Positions 16,677 through 26,399 are shown, counted from the stretch's first letter. The stretch is DNA of 50,799 nt from JANXQG01 sp037147235 (GCA_037147235.1 JBAWVO010000006.1:1-50799); one strand, 5' to 3'. Numbers and translations are program-made. Notes: a model not told the origin generated them from the letters alone.

Positions 16677-17879
16677 ATGAGCAGTACAAACCCACCCGTG
16701 GACGTGAAGGCCACCGAGGACCGCCTAATGCGGTTCCTGGCGATTGATGGAGTCAGCGGTCAGGAAGCGGCCATTGCCGCCGCGGTCGCCGACGAGCTCA
16801 AGAAAGTCGGCGTTCCCGCGTCCGCCATCCGCTTCGACACCGTCAACGAGCGCATCTCGCTGCCGACGCAGATCGGCAATATGATCGTTACGCTGCCAGG
16901 CACTCGCCCCGGTCCCCGGCTCGCATTCGCCACGCATCTGGACACCGTGTTGCTGTGCGCGGGCGCAAAGGCATCGCGAAATGGCGACCGCATCGTCTCC
17001 GACGGCACTACGGCCCTGGGCGGCGACAATCGCACGGGCTGCGCCGTGCTGGTAACGCTCGTCGAGACGATCCTCAAGCACGGGTTGCCCCACCCACCAT
17101 TGACACTCCTCTTCATGGTCCGCGAGGAGAGCGGGCTGCAAGGCGCTCGACAACTGAACCCTGCCGACCTCGGCGGGGCGACAATGGGCTTCAACGTGGA
17201 TAGCAAGCTCGCTGCTGAACTGATCATCGGGGCAGTTGGAGCGGAGAGCTGGGACGTGGAGATCAAGGGCAAGGCGGCACATGCGGGCGTCGCACCCGAA
17301 AAAGGCATTTCGGCTACGCTGGTGGCAGCCTTGGCCATGACGGAGGCACATCAAAAAGGCTGGTTCGGCAAGGTGGTCAGACCCGAGGGGACCGGAACCA
17401 GCAACGTCGGCGTAGTCGCCGGCAAGGACGGGCGCGCCGTCGGCGATGCCACGAATGTCGTTACCGACTATGTCTTCATGAAAGGCGAGACTCGCAGCCA
17501 CGACGCGGCCTTTGCCGCGGCCATCACGGCGGGGTATCGGGAGGCGTTCAACAACGCAACTGCCCAGGTAACGGATGACCTCGGCACAACTGCGGAGATA
17601 AAATTCAACGGGCGACCCGAGTACCCGCCATTTCGGATTGCGGAGGACGCGCCCGTGGTGCGGCACGCTACTCATGCGGCAGAATCGATCGGACTGAATC
17701 CGCACTCTGTGCTCTCCAATGGCGGCCTGGACGCCAACTGGTTCGCCCAGCACGGCCTGCCGACGGTGACCATCGGGGCGGGGCAAAACGAGCCCCACAC
17801 CGTTAATGAATTTGTGGATCTGGTCGAGTTTGCCAACGGCTGCCGCTTGGCGGTGGCCTTGGCGACCCTCGAAACATGA
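16677..17879 (+). CDS. M20-family metallopeptidase (peptidase T-like)
   Basis: The 400-residue cytosolic enzyme shows the di-zinc site of M20 peptidases: His/Asp in 'FATHLDTVL', Asp in 'LGGDNRTG', catalytic Glu and ligand Glu in 'REESGLQG', Asp in 'FNVDSK', and His in 'EPHTVNEFV'. An inserted dimerisation domain ('DVEIKGKAAHAGVAPEKG') lies between the metal motifs. Such enzymes remove an N-terminal residue from tripeptides or cleave N-acyl amino acids. ATG 16677 is preferred over an in-frame extension to 16581 that overlaps the AbgT gene. There is no signal peptide, so it acts on imported substrate. The neighbouring AbgT gene suggests an aminobenzoyl-glutamate or dipeptide-like substrate. Confidence 0.9.
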   Translation: MSSTNPPVDVKATEDRLMRFLAIDGVSGQEAAIAAAVADELKKVGVPASAIRFDTVNERISLPTQIGNMIVTLPGTRPGPRLAFATHLDTVLLCAGAKASRNGDRIVSDGTTALGGDNRTGCAVLVTLVETILKHGLPHPPLTLLFMVREESGLQGARQLNPADLGGATMGFNVDSKLAAELIIGAVGAESWDVEIKGKAAHAGVAPEKGISATLVAALAMTEAHQKGWFGKVVRPEGTGTSNVGVVAGKDGRAVGDATNVVTDYVFMKGETRSHDAAFAAAITAGYREAFNNATAQVTDDLGTTAEIKFNGRPEYPPFRIAEDAPVVRHATHAAESIGLNPHSVLSNGGLDANWFAQHGLPTVTIGAGQNEPHTVNEFVDLVEFANGCRLAVALATLET

Positions 17880-17916
17880 TCGGCGGCACTCGGACGGTCA
17901 ACCCATCGGCCGCATT

Positions 17917-19218
17917 ATGAATACCGAATCCGCCCCAACCGATACGAGCACCCTGCTCGATTTCATAGTCCGCCTCGGTCAGGCATACCTCGCCTGCGGC
18001 GAGCAGACGGCGCTGGTGGAGTTGTACCTGCGCCGCATCGCGTCGGTCCACGGCATGCGGCAAACGCGGGTAGTGGCGTTCTCGACCGCCCTTTTCATCA
18101 CCGCGCACGATCGCAACGAAGAGTGCGTCACGTTGGCAGGGGCACCAACGCAAGTCCTCCGTCTGGATCAGATCGCCGACGTTTATACGCTGGGCGAGGA
18201 AGCCCAGCGCCGCGAGGTGACACCACGCCAGGGTATGGAGCGGCTCACCGAGCTTCTGCGCAAGGCACCGCGGTTCGGTCCCCTTGCCGTCATCGTCGGT
18301 CACGCGATTCTGTCGATTGGATTGGCCCTCGTACTCATGCCGGCCCTCCGGAACCTCGCGGCCGCAGCGGTCCTCGGCGCGCTGGTGGGCGTGCTGAAGG
18401 TGTTCAACCAGGATAAGCCTATCCTCGCCGCGCCCTTGTCGGTAGTCGCGGCGGCGCTTGTCTCGGTGCTCGTCTTCCTCGGCGTGAAATACGGCCTGCC
18501 GGTGGACCCGCAGTACGCGCTGGTTGCGCCGCTGGTGACGTTCCTGCCTGGCGCCATGCTCACATTCGGCATGGTGGAGCTGGCCTACGGCGACATGGTG
18601 AGCGGCTCGAGCCGGCTCACGACGGGCCTCGTCGAACTTGTGTTGCTTGCCTTCGGCTTAACGGCCGGCGCGCTTTTCGTCGGGTATCGTCCTGAAAACT
18701 TGGTCGATGCCACCGTGGAGTCCGTCGCTGCGCCTTGGGCCGGCTTGGCCCCTTGGGTAGGCGTGGTGGTTTTCTCGATCGGCGTCTACCTCACGTTCTC
18801 CGCGCCGCGGAACTCGTTCTGGTGGATGCTGCTGGTGCTCCTCCTCGCGTTCGCGGCACAGCAGTTTGCGGCCGTCCGCTTCGGCAAAGAGATCAGCGGT
18901 TTTTTCGGCACGCTGGTCGCAACGCCGCTCGGTTACCTGATCCACAAACGCTTCAAGGGGCCACCGTCGATGGTGACGTTCCTGCCCAGTTTTTGGCTCC
19001 TCGTGCCCGGCGCGCTGGGGCTGTTGACCGTCAAGCGACTGCTGAGCGACCCCGCCAGGATCGATGGCCTGATTAGCGTGGCGTTCGCCCTGGCCTCGAT
19101 TGCGCTGGGCACGCTGGTGGGCGCGTCCCTCTACAAGTGGCTGACCGAGAGGTTCGGCGGGTGGCAGTTGCAGATCGGCCGGGTCGGGCGTTATTTCCGG
19201 CGCCGGGCCGACCGGTAG
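17917..19218 (+). CDS. ThrE-type threonine/serine exporter family protein
   Basis: The 433-residue protein has the two-part layout of the ThrE family. The N-terminal cytosolic DUF1212-type domain ('DFIVRLGQAYLACGEQTALVE') is followed by about five helices. A second, ThrE_2-like membrane half ends in 'SMVTFLPSFWLLVPGALGL' and 'LGTLVGASLYKW'. The hydrolase-like N-terminal signature is visible. Known relatives export threonine, serine or small peptides. ATG 17917 lies 37 bp after the M20 peptidase stop, consistent with one operon. An in-frame extension to 17806 would overlap that gene and has no support. In context it could discharge amino acids released by the peptidase, which is inference. Confidence 0.88.
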   Translation: MNTESAPTDTSTLLDFIVRLGQAYLACGEQTALVELYLRRIASVHGMRQTRVVAFSTALFITAHDRNEECVTLAGAPTQVLRLDQIADVYTLGEEAQRREVTPRQGMERLTELLRKAPRFGPLAVIVGHAILSIGLALVLMPALRNLAAAAVLGALVGVLKVFNQDKPILAAPLSVVAAALVSVLVFLGVKYGLPVDPQYALVAPLVTFLPGAMLTFGMVELAYGDMVSGSSRLTTGLVELVLLAFGLTAGALFVGYRPENLVDATVESVAAPWAGLAPWVGVVVFSIGVYLTFSAPRNSFWWMLLVLLLAFAAQQFAAVRFGKEISGFFGTLVATPLGYLIHKRFKGPPSMVTFLPSFWLLVPGALGLLTVKRLLSDPARIDGLISVAFALASIALGTLVGASLYKWLTERFGGWQLQIGRVGRYFRRRADR

Positions 19219-19267
19219 TTCGGCCCGAGTACTCGGCTCGCAAGTCGACTATGTGCAACCTATCCGG

Positions 19268-22200
19268 TCACTCTGCTTTCACCGCCGTGGCTGCGGTCTC
19301 GCGAACGCCAAAGAAGATGGCATAAATCGCCGGCATGACGATCATGGTGAGGACGCACGCAAAGGACAACCCGAACATAATGCACACCGCCATGGCCCCG
19401 AAGAACGGATCTTGGAGGAGCGGAATCATACCGAGCACCGTTGTCACGGCGACCATGAGCACCGGCCGCAGCTTGCTTACGCTCCCGTCCAGGATTGCTT
19501 GAAAGGGCGACTTCCCCTTCTCGACCTCGATGCGAATCTTGCTTAGCACGATGATCGAGTTCTTGATCTGCTCACCCCCCAGGCTGAGCACTCCCAGCAT
19601 GGCCATGAAGCCGAACGGTTGTCCGGTGAGCAGCAGCCCCGCCGTCACGCCGATAATTGCCAACGGCACGATCACCCAGATCAGCAGCGTGGCGCGGATC
19701 GAATTGAACAGGCACACGACGATGAACACCATGAGCGCCAGAACGAAGGGGAGGGATCCTGCCAAGGCGGTGCGGGCGTTTCGGGAATCCTCGTACTCAC
19801 CGCCCCAGTCGAGCGAAAAGCCGGGAGGCAACTCGATCTGCTCGATCTTTGTCCGCACGCGGCCAAACAGTTGGCTAGGCAACCCGGAGCGCGGGTCGGC
19901 GTGGACGGTGACGGTCGGGAAGCGGTCGCGGCGCATCACAATCGGGTCTTCCCAGGTGACTTGGGCACCGGTAGACACCTGGCTCAAGGGGATCATCCTC
20001 GCGGCTACCGGGCTCCAGATCTGCAAGCTGTTGATGGCGTGGACGTCATTGCGCTCGGCCAGGGGCGGACGGGCGATGATCGGCAGGAGCCGCGTCTCCT
20101 GCGGGTAGGCTCCGCTGCCGGCGCTACCCGGCTCGCGGTAGAAGCCGACCGCTCGCCCTTCAAAGCTGGTTTGCAGGGCCTGGGCCACCTCGACCCGCGT
20201 GATGCCGTTGCGGCGTGCCTGGTGTTCGAGCAGGTTGGGGCGGATTACCTTGACACGCTCGCCCCAGTCGCTGCGCACGCACACAGCCCCGCCATCGTCG
20301 TCGATTACTTTCCTCGCCCGATCGGCGATTTCGCGCAGTTTTGTCGGATCAGGACCTCGGATCCGCGCCTGGATGCGTCCGCCCTGGCCTGGGCCCAGGA
20401 GAAACTTCTTGGCGATGGAGTTGGCGTTGGGGTGATTCTCGTCCAATTCTTTCTGGATGTCGGCGATCAACCGGTCGATCTTCCTGGGGTCATCGACATC
20501 GACGAGGAACTGAACATAGGCGCGGTTCTCATTTTCCGGACTGTATACAAGCAAGAACCGCAGACCGCCGCCGCCGATGAACGACGTGACATGAGTGACG
20601 CCGGATTGAGCCTGGATGAATCGTTGTACGTCGCCGGCAAACGCCTCCGATTCACGGATATGACTGCCGGACGGCAGAAAGGCATCCACCATGAATTGCG
20701 GTCGGGTCGCGGGCGGGAAAAAGCTCTGATCGACCTTCCTGAATCCGTACAGTGCTGCGGCGAATAGCACAAGCGAAAGGGCCACCACCACCCAACGGAA
20801 GCGAATCGCAAGAACCAAGAGGCTACGGTAGGTGCGGAAAAAGATGCCCCCGTACGGATCGCGGCTTCCGGGTGCCTCCCCAGCGATCGGCTTGAAGAAC
20901 AGGTAGCTCAGGAGCGGCGTGACGGTGATCGACGAAATCCAGCTCAGACTGAGCGAAATCAGGATCACCCAAAAAAGAGAATTGCAATACTCGCCGGTTC
21001 GATCTTGCGACAGGCCGATCGCCGCGAAGGCAATGACACCGATGGCCGTGGCCCCAAAGAGCGGCCACTGATTCTGCGCGACGATGTCGCGGATCACCCG
21101 GAGCTTGTCCTCGCCGGCCTCGATACCGACCTTGGTCCCCTCGATGACGATAATCGCATTGTCCGTGAGCATGCAGAGGGCAATGATCAGTGCGCCCAAC
21201 GAAATCCGCTCCATCAGGAGGTCGCCGTGCATATACATGACCAGGAACGTCGCCATGATCGTGAGAAACAACACCAGGCCGATAATCAACCCGGTCTTGC
21301 GGCCCATCGCGAACAGCAGCACCACGAACACGATGGTGACCGCCTTCGCCAGATTGAAGATGAAGTCGTTGGTGGCCACCGCGACCGCTCCGGGCTGGAA
21401 GTTGATCTCGCCGACATCGATGCCGACCGGCTGGTCGCGTTTTAGATCGTCGAGCTTTTGCCGCAAGGCGTTGCCCATCGTTACGACGTTGCCGCCCTGT
21501 ACCGTGGAAATTCCCAGGCCGATGGCCGGCTTGCCGTCGTAGCGGAGCAATCGCCGCGGCGGGTCCTCGTCGCCGCGAACCAGCGTTGCGACATCTCGAA
21601 GAAAGAGCTGGCGGCCTGTGCTGTCGGAGCCGATCACCATATCGAGCATGTCGTCGGCCATGCGAAAGCCGCCTTGCGGATGCAGCGCGATGTGCTCGTC
21701 TCCAACACGCACCCGGCCGCCGTCGGCAACGACGTTCTTTGCCTGGAGCTGCGAGTAAATATGGTCCTCATTGATGCCGAGCTGCGCCAGCCGCTGCCGC
21801 GAGATTTCCAGGAAGACAACTTCCTGCCGTTCGCTGAAGAGGTCGACTTTCTTGACGTCCTGCACCACGAGCAACTCGCGTCGGAGGAACTCGGCGTAGC
21901 GTCGCAATTCCGCATGCGAGAAGCCCTCGCCGCTAATCGCCAGGAAAACCCCGTAGACGTCGCCAAAATCGTCGATCACAATCGACCTGCCGCGGACCGA
22001 GGGCGGCAAGCGTGATTGGGCATCGTTGATCTTGCGACGAAGCTCGTCCCATACCTGCGGGATGGTGTGTTTATTGAACTCGTCCTTGATCACGGCGGTG
22101 ACGACCGACCTCCCGCGCGTCGATTCCGATTCGACGCGCTGGAGTTGGCCGAGTTGCTGGCAGGCACTTTCGATCGGGTTGGTGACTTCCTTGGCCACTT

Positions 22201-22372
22201 CTTCGGCGCTGGCCCCCGGGTACGGCGTGATGATCCGCGCCTCCTTGATCGTGAACTCCGGGTCCTCGAGCCGGCCCAACTGTTGAAAGGCCACGAAACC
22301 GCCGATGAGGACGAAAGCCATGGCCACGAAAACCACGCGGTTATTTCGGACGGAGTATTCGCCGGCGTTCAT
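19268..22372 (-). CDS. RND-family efflux pump, inner-membrane permease
   Basis: The 1034-residue protein has the normal length for AcrB/MexB-like permeases. It has a first helix at about 10-30, a large periplasmic porter domain, helices 2-6 including the proton-relay Asp in 'CMLTDNAIIVIEGTKVG', a second porter domain, and helices 7-12. ATG 22372 overlaps the adaptor gene stop by 4 bp (ATGA), so the two are translationally coupled. The frame remains open upstream to 22558, but that stretch is the shadow of the adaptor. Together with the adaptor it should pump drugs or lipophilic compounds across both membranes. No outer-membrane TolC-type gene is present in this cluster. It ends tail to tail with the ThrE gene, about 50 bp apart. 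Confidence 0.95.
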   Translation of the reverse strand: MNAGEYSVRNNRVVFVAMAFVLIGGFVAFQQLGRLEDPEFTIKEARIITPYPGASAEEVAKEVTNPIESACQQLGQLQRVESESTRGRSVVTAVIKDEFNKHTIPQVWDELRRKINDAQSRLPPSVRGRSIVIDDFGDVYGVFLAISGEGFSHAELRRYAEFLRRELLVVQDVKKVDLFSERQEVVFLEISRQRLAQLGINEDHIYSQLQAKNVVADGGRVRVGDEHIALHPQGGFRMADDMLDMVIGSDSTGRQLFLRDVATLVRGDEDPPRRLLRYDGKPAIGLGISTVQGGNVVTMGNALRQKLDDLKRDQPVGIDVGEINFQPGAVAVATNDFIFNLAKAVTIVFVVLLFAMGRKTGLIIGLVLFLTIMATFLVMYMHGDLLMERISLGALIIALCMLTDNAIIVIEGTKVGIEAGEDKLRVIRDIVAQNQWPLFGATAIGVIAFAAIGLSQDRTGEYCNSLFWVILISLSLSWISSITVTPLLSYLFFKPIAGEAPGSRDPYGGIFFRTYRSLLVLAIRFRWVVVALSLVLFAAALYGFRKVDQSFFPPATRPQFMVDAFLPSGSHIRESEAFAGDVQRFIQAQSGVTHVTSFIGGGGLRFLLVYSPENENRAYVQFLVDVDDPRKIDRLIADIQKELDENHPNANSIAKKFLLGPGQGGRIQARIRGPDPTKLREIADRARKVIDDDGGAVCVRSDWGERVKVIRPNLLEHQARRNGITRVEVAQALQTSFEGRAVGFYREPGSAGSGAYPQETRLLPIIARPPLAERNDVHAINSLQIWSPVAARMIPLSQVSTGAQVTWEDPIVMRRDRFPTVTVHADPRSGLPSQLFGRVRTKIEQIELPPGFSLDWGGEYEDSRNARTALAGSLPFVLALMVFIVVCLFNSIRATLLIWVIVPLAIIGVTAGLLLTGQPFGFMAMLGVLSLGGEQIKNSIIVLSKIRIEVEKGKSPFQAILDGSVSKLRPVLMVAVTTVLGMIPLLQDPFFGAMAVCIMFGLSFACVLTMIVMPAIYAIFFGVRETAATAVKAE

Positions 22373-23664
22373 AGCTGGCCGCCTCCGAGTCCGTCGCCCA
22401 GGTCGCGGACTTTCATCCCTTCGCACAGGTGAGTCACCCCTGCCACGGCGATGCGGTCGCCCGCTTGCAGGCCGTCCACAATTTCGATCTGGCCGCCCGT
22501 TGCCTCTCCGATTTTCACCGGGCGGCGCGCGATGGTTTGATCCGGCCTGATGACCCACGCCAGTTGCTCCCCCGTGGCTTCCTTGAGAACGGCGGAGATC
22601 GGCACAAGGACACGGCTACCAAGTATTTTTGCGCGGCGATAGGTAGCGGTGACGGTGGCCGTCATGCCGGGGAGCACATTGATGCCGGGCACCGCCTTCA
22701 TGGCAACGCGAACCTTGAAGGTTTGCGTCGTCGGATCCGCCGACTGCGCAACCTCTGTGATGTGTACCGGAAACTCGAGCCCGGGCACCCCGCTGAACTC
22801 GGCGACCATCTGCACGATGTCCGCCGAGCGAATGTCGGCGGCCATGACCGTCTCCGGCACGTCCACGGCGACCTCGATTTCGTCGACGTTCTGGAACTTG
22901 ACGACCGGCTCATTTACCCGGATGCTCTGCCCCTGATTGACGAAACGCTGGGCGATGACGCCGTCGTAGGGGGCGCGGAGCGTGCAATCCTCGAGTTGCA
23001 GGTTTGCTTCGACCACACGGCCCTCTAGCCCGCGGACTACGGCCTCGCTGGCCTCGATGTCCTCGGCGCGGGCAATCGATCCCTTCTCGAGCATTTGGAG
23101 GGCAGCCTTGTGGTCCTCTTGGGCCACGCTCAGGGTGGTTTCGGCAAGGTCGTAATCCGAGCGCGAGATGGCACGGGACGGGAGCAGTTGCACGGCGCGA
23201 TCGAACTCCGCCCGCGCGTTGGCGAGTTTTGTCTCGGCCGCCCTCGCCTGCGCTTCCAATCGCAGTATCTGCTCGGGCCGTTCCCCCGACCGCATGGCCT
23301 TGAGGACCGCCTGGGCCTGGTCCAGTTGGCCTTGCATCGCCTTCAGCCGGGCCTTGTATTCATCCTGCCTGAGTTGGGCGACCACCTCGCCCTGAGCGAC
23401 TTTCTGCCCCTCCTTGACAGGTAATTGGAGCAATACGCCGGGCACCTGAAATGAGAGCACGGCCTTCTTCGAGGCTTCAACCTTTCCGGGGAATGCGCGG
23501 ACACGCGACTCTCCGCCAGATACCACGACCATCGTTTTAACCGGACGAGCCACCTCGGAACGTGGCGAGACCGGCCGTGAGCAACCCGCAGCAAGGCAGA
23601 TCATTGACAAAGCGATCGGCAGGCCTTGACCTAGTCTCCGGTAACTGCAATCGTTGGCGTTCAT
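22369..23664 (-). CDS. RND efflux periplasmic adaptor (HlyD-like lipoprotein)
   Basis: The 431-residue membrane-fusion protein has a lipoprotein signal peptide with lipobox 'CLAAGC' near residue 28. It then has the half-motif of a biotinyl-lipoyl domain ('GKVEASKKAVLSFQVPGVLL'). A long alpha-helical hairpin at about 105-205 is rich in Ala, Glu and Gln ('QAQAVLKAMRSGERPEQ'). The second lipoyl half ('DCTLRAPYDGVIAQRFVNQG'), a beta-barrel domain and a membrane-proximal domain follow. It joins the permease to an outer-membrane channel. The start overlaps the MFS stop by 4 bp and the stop overlaps the permease start by 4 bp, so all three genes form one transcript. Confidence 0.94.
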   Translation of the reverse strand: MNANDCSYRRLGQGLPIALSMICLAAGCSRPVSPRSEVARPVKTMVVVSGGESRVRAFPGKVEASKKAVLSFQVPGVLLQLPVKEGQKVAQGEVVAQLRQDEYKARLKAMQGQLDQAQAVLKAMRSGERPEQILRLEAQARAAETKLANARAEFDRAVQLLPSRAISRSDYDLAETTLSVAQEDHKAALQMLEKGSIARAEDIEASEAVVRGLEGRVVEANLQLEDCTLRAPYDGVIAQRFVNQGQSIRVNEPVVKFQNVDEIEVAVDVPETVMAADIRSADIVQMVAEFSGVPGLEFPVHITEVAQSADPTTQTFKVRVAMKAVPGINVLPGMTATVTATYRRAKILGSRVLVPISAVLKEATGEQLAWVIRPDQTIARRPVKIGEATGGQIEIVDGLQAGDRIAVAGVTHLCEGMKVRDLGDGLGGGQL

Positions 23665-25316
23665 GTCTGCTTTACTCCTTCACGGTTCTGTGTTTTGTCG
23701 CTCGGCACTTCGCCGGGTTTGTAATCCGGCAGCACCTGGGAAGGGAAGATTGCCAGCAAAGACAGGGCACCCAGTGCAAGAAAGGCGATCTTGAGAGCGC
23801 GGAGGCGTGCCCCCTCGTTGATGTTAATCGCTTCAGTGACCTGTTCGGGCGTGGCGGTCGTGCTCTTCAATCTCTCTTCCAGCCGGGTGTTGCTGAGGAA
23901 GTTGATGCTATTCAGATCCACCTGCTCCTGCAACTCGGGCGTAATGACCGGATTCGCGGTCAAGCTGCTCATGACGCTGGCACTCAACACGCCAACCACG
24001 AGCGCGCCCATGACGGCAGTGCCTACGGAGGCGGCGAGGTTGCCGGCAGTGCCCCGCAGCGCGCCGACATCGGCCGACAGCTCCTTGGGCGACGAGGTGA
24101 CCAGCACGTTGAAGAGCAGCGTCACCAAGGCACCCTGGCCGATGCCGAACGCGACGAGGCCGAGCAACACGGGGAAAGTGCTCCAGTTATTGCTGACGAC
24201 GAAGGCCAGCCAAAAGGCCCCGGCGGCCACCAGCGTGAAGGAGTAACTGGCGATCTGGCGCGGAGTTAACCGATCGTAAAGTTTGACGATCAAAATCGCG
24301 GTGAAGAATACCGACAGGTTGAAGGGCATCATTGCGATCGCGGTCTGGAAGGCATCGCGGCCCTGGACAATCTGAATGTAAAGCGGCACCGAGAAGTTCG
24401 TGGCCGCCTCCATGCCCACGATGAGAAACATCATGAGGACCGTGGCCCGCTCCTTGGCGGATTCCACCACCTCCAGCGCGAAGAGCGGCATCTTCTTGTC
24501 GGCTTCGCGCTTGCGGGTCCAGACGAGGAAAGCCGAGCCGATCACGATGCCAACGATGATCATCATGGGCGCCGGGGAAACACCGAGGATATCGAACGGT
24601 GCGGCCGGCCGCGCCAGAAACAACCCCCAGTTTCTGACGTTGTTGAAGCCGAAGCTGATGAGGATCACGGCCGATGCCGCCAGTATCACGCCCAGCACGT
24701 CAATCTTTACCTCGGGCCGGGCTTTGGACGCCTTGAGCTTGAAGCTCAGGATGAGAATGGCGGCGGCGTGAACGATGAGGAGTCCGAACGCGGCACGCCA
24801 ACTGACAAACCGTTCCAGAGTTCCAATGATCAGAAACGCCAGCACCCCCGCCATGGCCCGTGCCGAACCCAGCCACCCCAGCGATTTGGCCTGCTGCTTG
24901 CCGCGGTAGTGGTTCGCAATCAGCACGACCAGCGTGGGAACCAGGGCAGCCCCGGCCAAGCCAGCGAGGCATTGGGCGGTCAGCATCACGCCCACGGTCG
25001 GGCTGATCACCATGAGCACCAGTGCCACGAGGAAGAGGGACACCGCCGCTTGAAAAAACAGCCTCGATCCGTAGCGCTGGCCGAGCTTGGCACCGAGCAT
25101 GATGAAGCCGGAAACGCCGAGCGAATACATCACGATCGCCGTCCCCACGGTCGTGGGGGGAGTGTTAAAGCTGGCGACCATCCCGCCCATGGAGACCGGC
25201 AGGGCGGCCACGTTGAAGGACATCAACGCCTGGCCCATGGCGATGACGATCATCGGAAGCCATGAATCCTGCTCGCCTACTTCCGCCGTTTTGGATGAAA
25301 AGGTTTGTGTTGCCAT
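23661..25316 (-). CDS. MFS transporter, DHA2-type (14 helices)
   Basis: The 551-residue protein has about 14 hydrophobic segments, including 'PMIVIAMGQALMSFNVAALP', the motif A loop 'MLGAKLGQRYGSRLFF' and 'AGLAGAALVPTLVVLIANHY'. Length and topology fit DHA2 drug:proton antiporters of the EmrB/QacA type. A hydrophilic insert of about 60 residues between helices 13 and 14 ('TPELQEQVDLNSINFLSN') is characteristic of this group. ATG 25316 (MATQTFSS) is preferred; a TTG at 25388 is possible, but its ribosome-binding site would be too close. The stop overlaps the adaptor start by 4 bp. An MFS pump fused operonically to an RND adaptor/permease is unusual and suggests a shared substrate. Confidence 0.92.
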   Translation of the reverse strand: MATQTFSSKTAEVGEQDSWLPMIVIAMGQALMSFNVAALPVSMGGMVASFNTPPTTVGTAIVMYSLGVSGFIMLGAKLGQRYGSRLFFQAAVSLFLVALVLMVISPTVGVMLTAQCLAGLAGAALVPTLVVLIANHYRGKQQAKSLGWLGSARAMAGVLAFLIIGTLERFVSWRAAFGLLIVHAAAILILSFKLKASKARPEVKIDVLGVILAASAVILISFGFNNVRNWGLFLARPAAPFDILGVSPAPMMIIVGIVIGSAFLVWTRKREADKKMPLFALEVVESAKERATVLMMFLIVGMEAATNFSVPLYIQIVQGRDAFQTAIAMMPFNLSVFFTAILIVKLYDRLTPRQIASYSFTLVAAGAFWLAFVVSNNWSTFPVLLGLVAFGIGQGALVTLLFNVLVTSSPKELSADVGALRGTAGNLAASVGTAVMGALVVGVLSASVMSSLTANPVITPELQEQVDLNSINFLSNTRLEERLKSTTATPEQVTEAININEGARLRALKIAFLALGALSLLAIFPSQVLPDYKPGEVPSDKTQNREGVKQT

Positions 25317-25394
25317 GACGCATGGGGCTCCGGATTGGGTTTGGGGGTAGGGTCGAACGGCAAACCGTTCGGGCCGAAATGCAGACAAGTCCTC

Positions 25395-26399
25395 TTAAAC
25401 ATCGGGTTTCGAGACGAATAGGTCCATGCCCAGTCGTTCGGAAAGGAACTTGGCAACAAGCTGACCTTTGACGCTGTTGCCGGCACTGTCGAGTGGCGGG
25501 GCAAATGTCCCCAGTCCGCCTTTTCCCGGAGAGACCGTAACGATTCCGCCGCCGATGCCGCTCTTGCCCGGCAGCCCGACGTCGAAAAGCCAGTCGCCCG
25601 AGGTCTCGTACAGACCGGCGGTGGTCATCGCCGCCAGCGTGTAGTGGCAGACTGCCGGGTCAACCACCCGCTCCTTGGTGAGCGGATTGACGCCACCATC
25701 AGCCAGCGTAGCGCCCATCACCGCTAGATCTTTGGCACTCACGTTTAGCGAACACTGTTTGGTGTACAGGTCGGTCGCCTGCGCCGGGTCCGTGTAGATC
25801 CGGCCGTAGCTCTGGAGCAAGCGGGCGATGCTCTGGTTCCGGTAGTTAGTCTTCGTTGCGGAGGCGTACACCTCGGCATTGAGCGGAAGTGTTCGGCCGG
25901 CGAAACGAGACAAACCGTCGTGGATAAACCGCCACTTGGCGTCGGTGGTCGTACCCGGTACAAGGCTTGTCGACGCGATGGCTCCCGCATTCACCATCGG
26001 GTTCGTCATTCCGTTTGCATTCCGCTCGATGGCCGCGAGCGAGTTGAACGGGAGCCCTGTCGCATTCACCCCGAGCTTCTGGCGGACTTCCTCCGCGCCC
26101 AGCAACTGACAAACCAGGGCGAACACGAACGGCTTGGAAACGCTCATGATCGAGAACTCATATTCCGCGTCCCCGACAGAATATACAGTACCTTCGGTAC
26201 CGACCACGCACACCCCGAACAGATGACTCGGCACGTTTGCCAACGCCGGGTAAACCTCCGAGTTTTTTCCTTCCGCGTTTGATTTGAAGCGAACGTGCGC
26301 TTGTGCCACGAGAGTCCGCACCTGCTCGGCAGGTGGCAAGTGGCCGTTCGAGACGTACCACGGTGCTGCTGTTTCATCACTTGGGATTTGCGTGTTCAT
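25395..26399 (-). CDS. glsA: Glutaminase (serine-dependent beta-lactamase fold)
   Basis: The 334-residue enzyme hydrolyses glutamine to glutamate and ammonia. The catalytic Ser-x-x-Lys is visible as Ser86/Lys89 ('FSIMSVSKPF'). Family blocks 'NPMVNAGAIA', 'NYRNQSIARLL', 'LYTKQCSLNVSAKDLAVMGA' and 'PGKSGIGGGI' follow in order. It is about 25 residues longer than typical bacterial glutaminases, owing to an N-terminal extension. ATG 26399 has AGGAG 7 bp upstream; the frame is open to 26522, without support. It lies 78 bp upstream of the efflux genes on the same strand and may share their transcript. Ammonia release by glutaminase is a known acid-resistance strategy, and HdeD-like genes start 0.45 kb away on the other strand. 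Confidence 0.95.
   Translation of the reverse strand: MNTQIPSDETAAPWYVSNGHLPPAEQVRTLVAQAHVRFKSNAEGKNSEVYPALANVPSHLFGVCVVGTEGTVYSVGDAEYEFSIMSVSKPFVFALVCQLLGAEEVRQKLGVNATGLPFNSLAAIERNANGMTNPMVNAGAIASTSLVPGTTTDAKWRFIHDGLSRFAGRTLPLNAEVYASATKTNYRNQSIARLLQSYGRIYTDPAQATDLYTKQCSLNVSAKDLAVMGATLADGGVNPLTKERVVDPAVCHYTLAAMTTAGLYETSGDWLFDVGLPGKSGIGGGIVTVSPGKGGLGTFAPPLDSAGNSVKGQLVAKFLSERLGMDLFVSKPDV

Noticed and set aside
19619..20767. Plus-strand ORF of 382 residues opposite the RND permease
   Set aside because: Antisense shadow of a strongly conserved gene with no motif of its own.
22373..22558. N-terminal extension of the RND permease
   Set aside because: It overlaps the adaptor gene, reads as Arg/Gly/Pro-rich noise, and the family start is at 22372 in an ATGA overlap.
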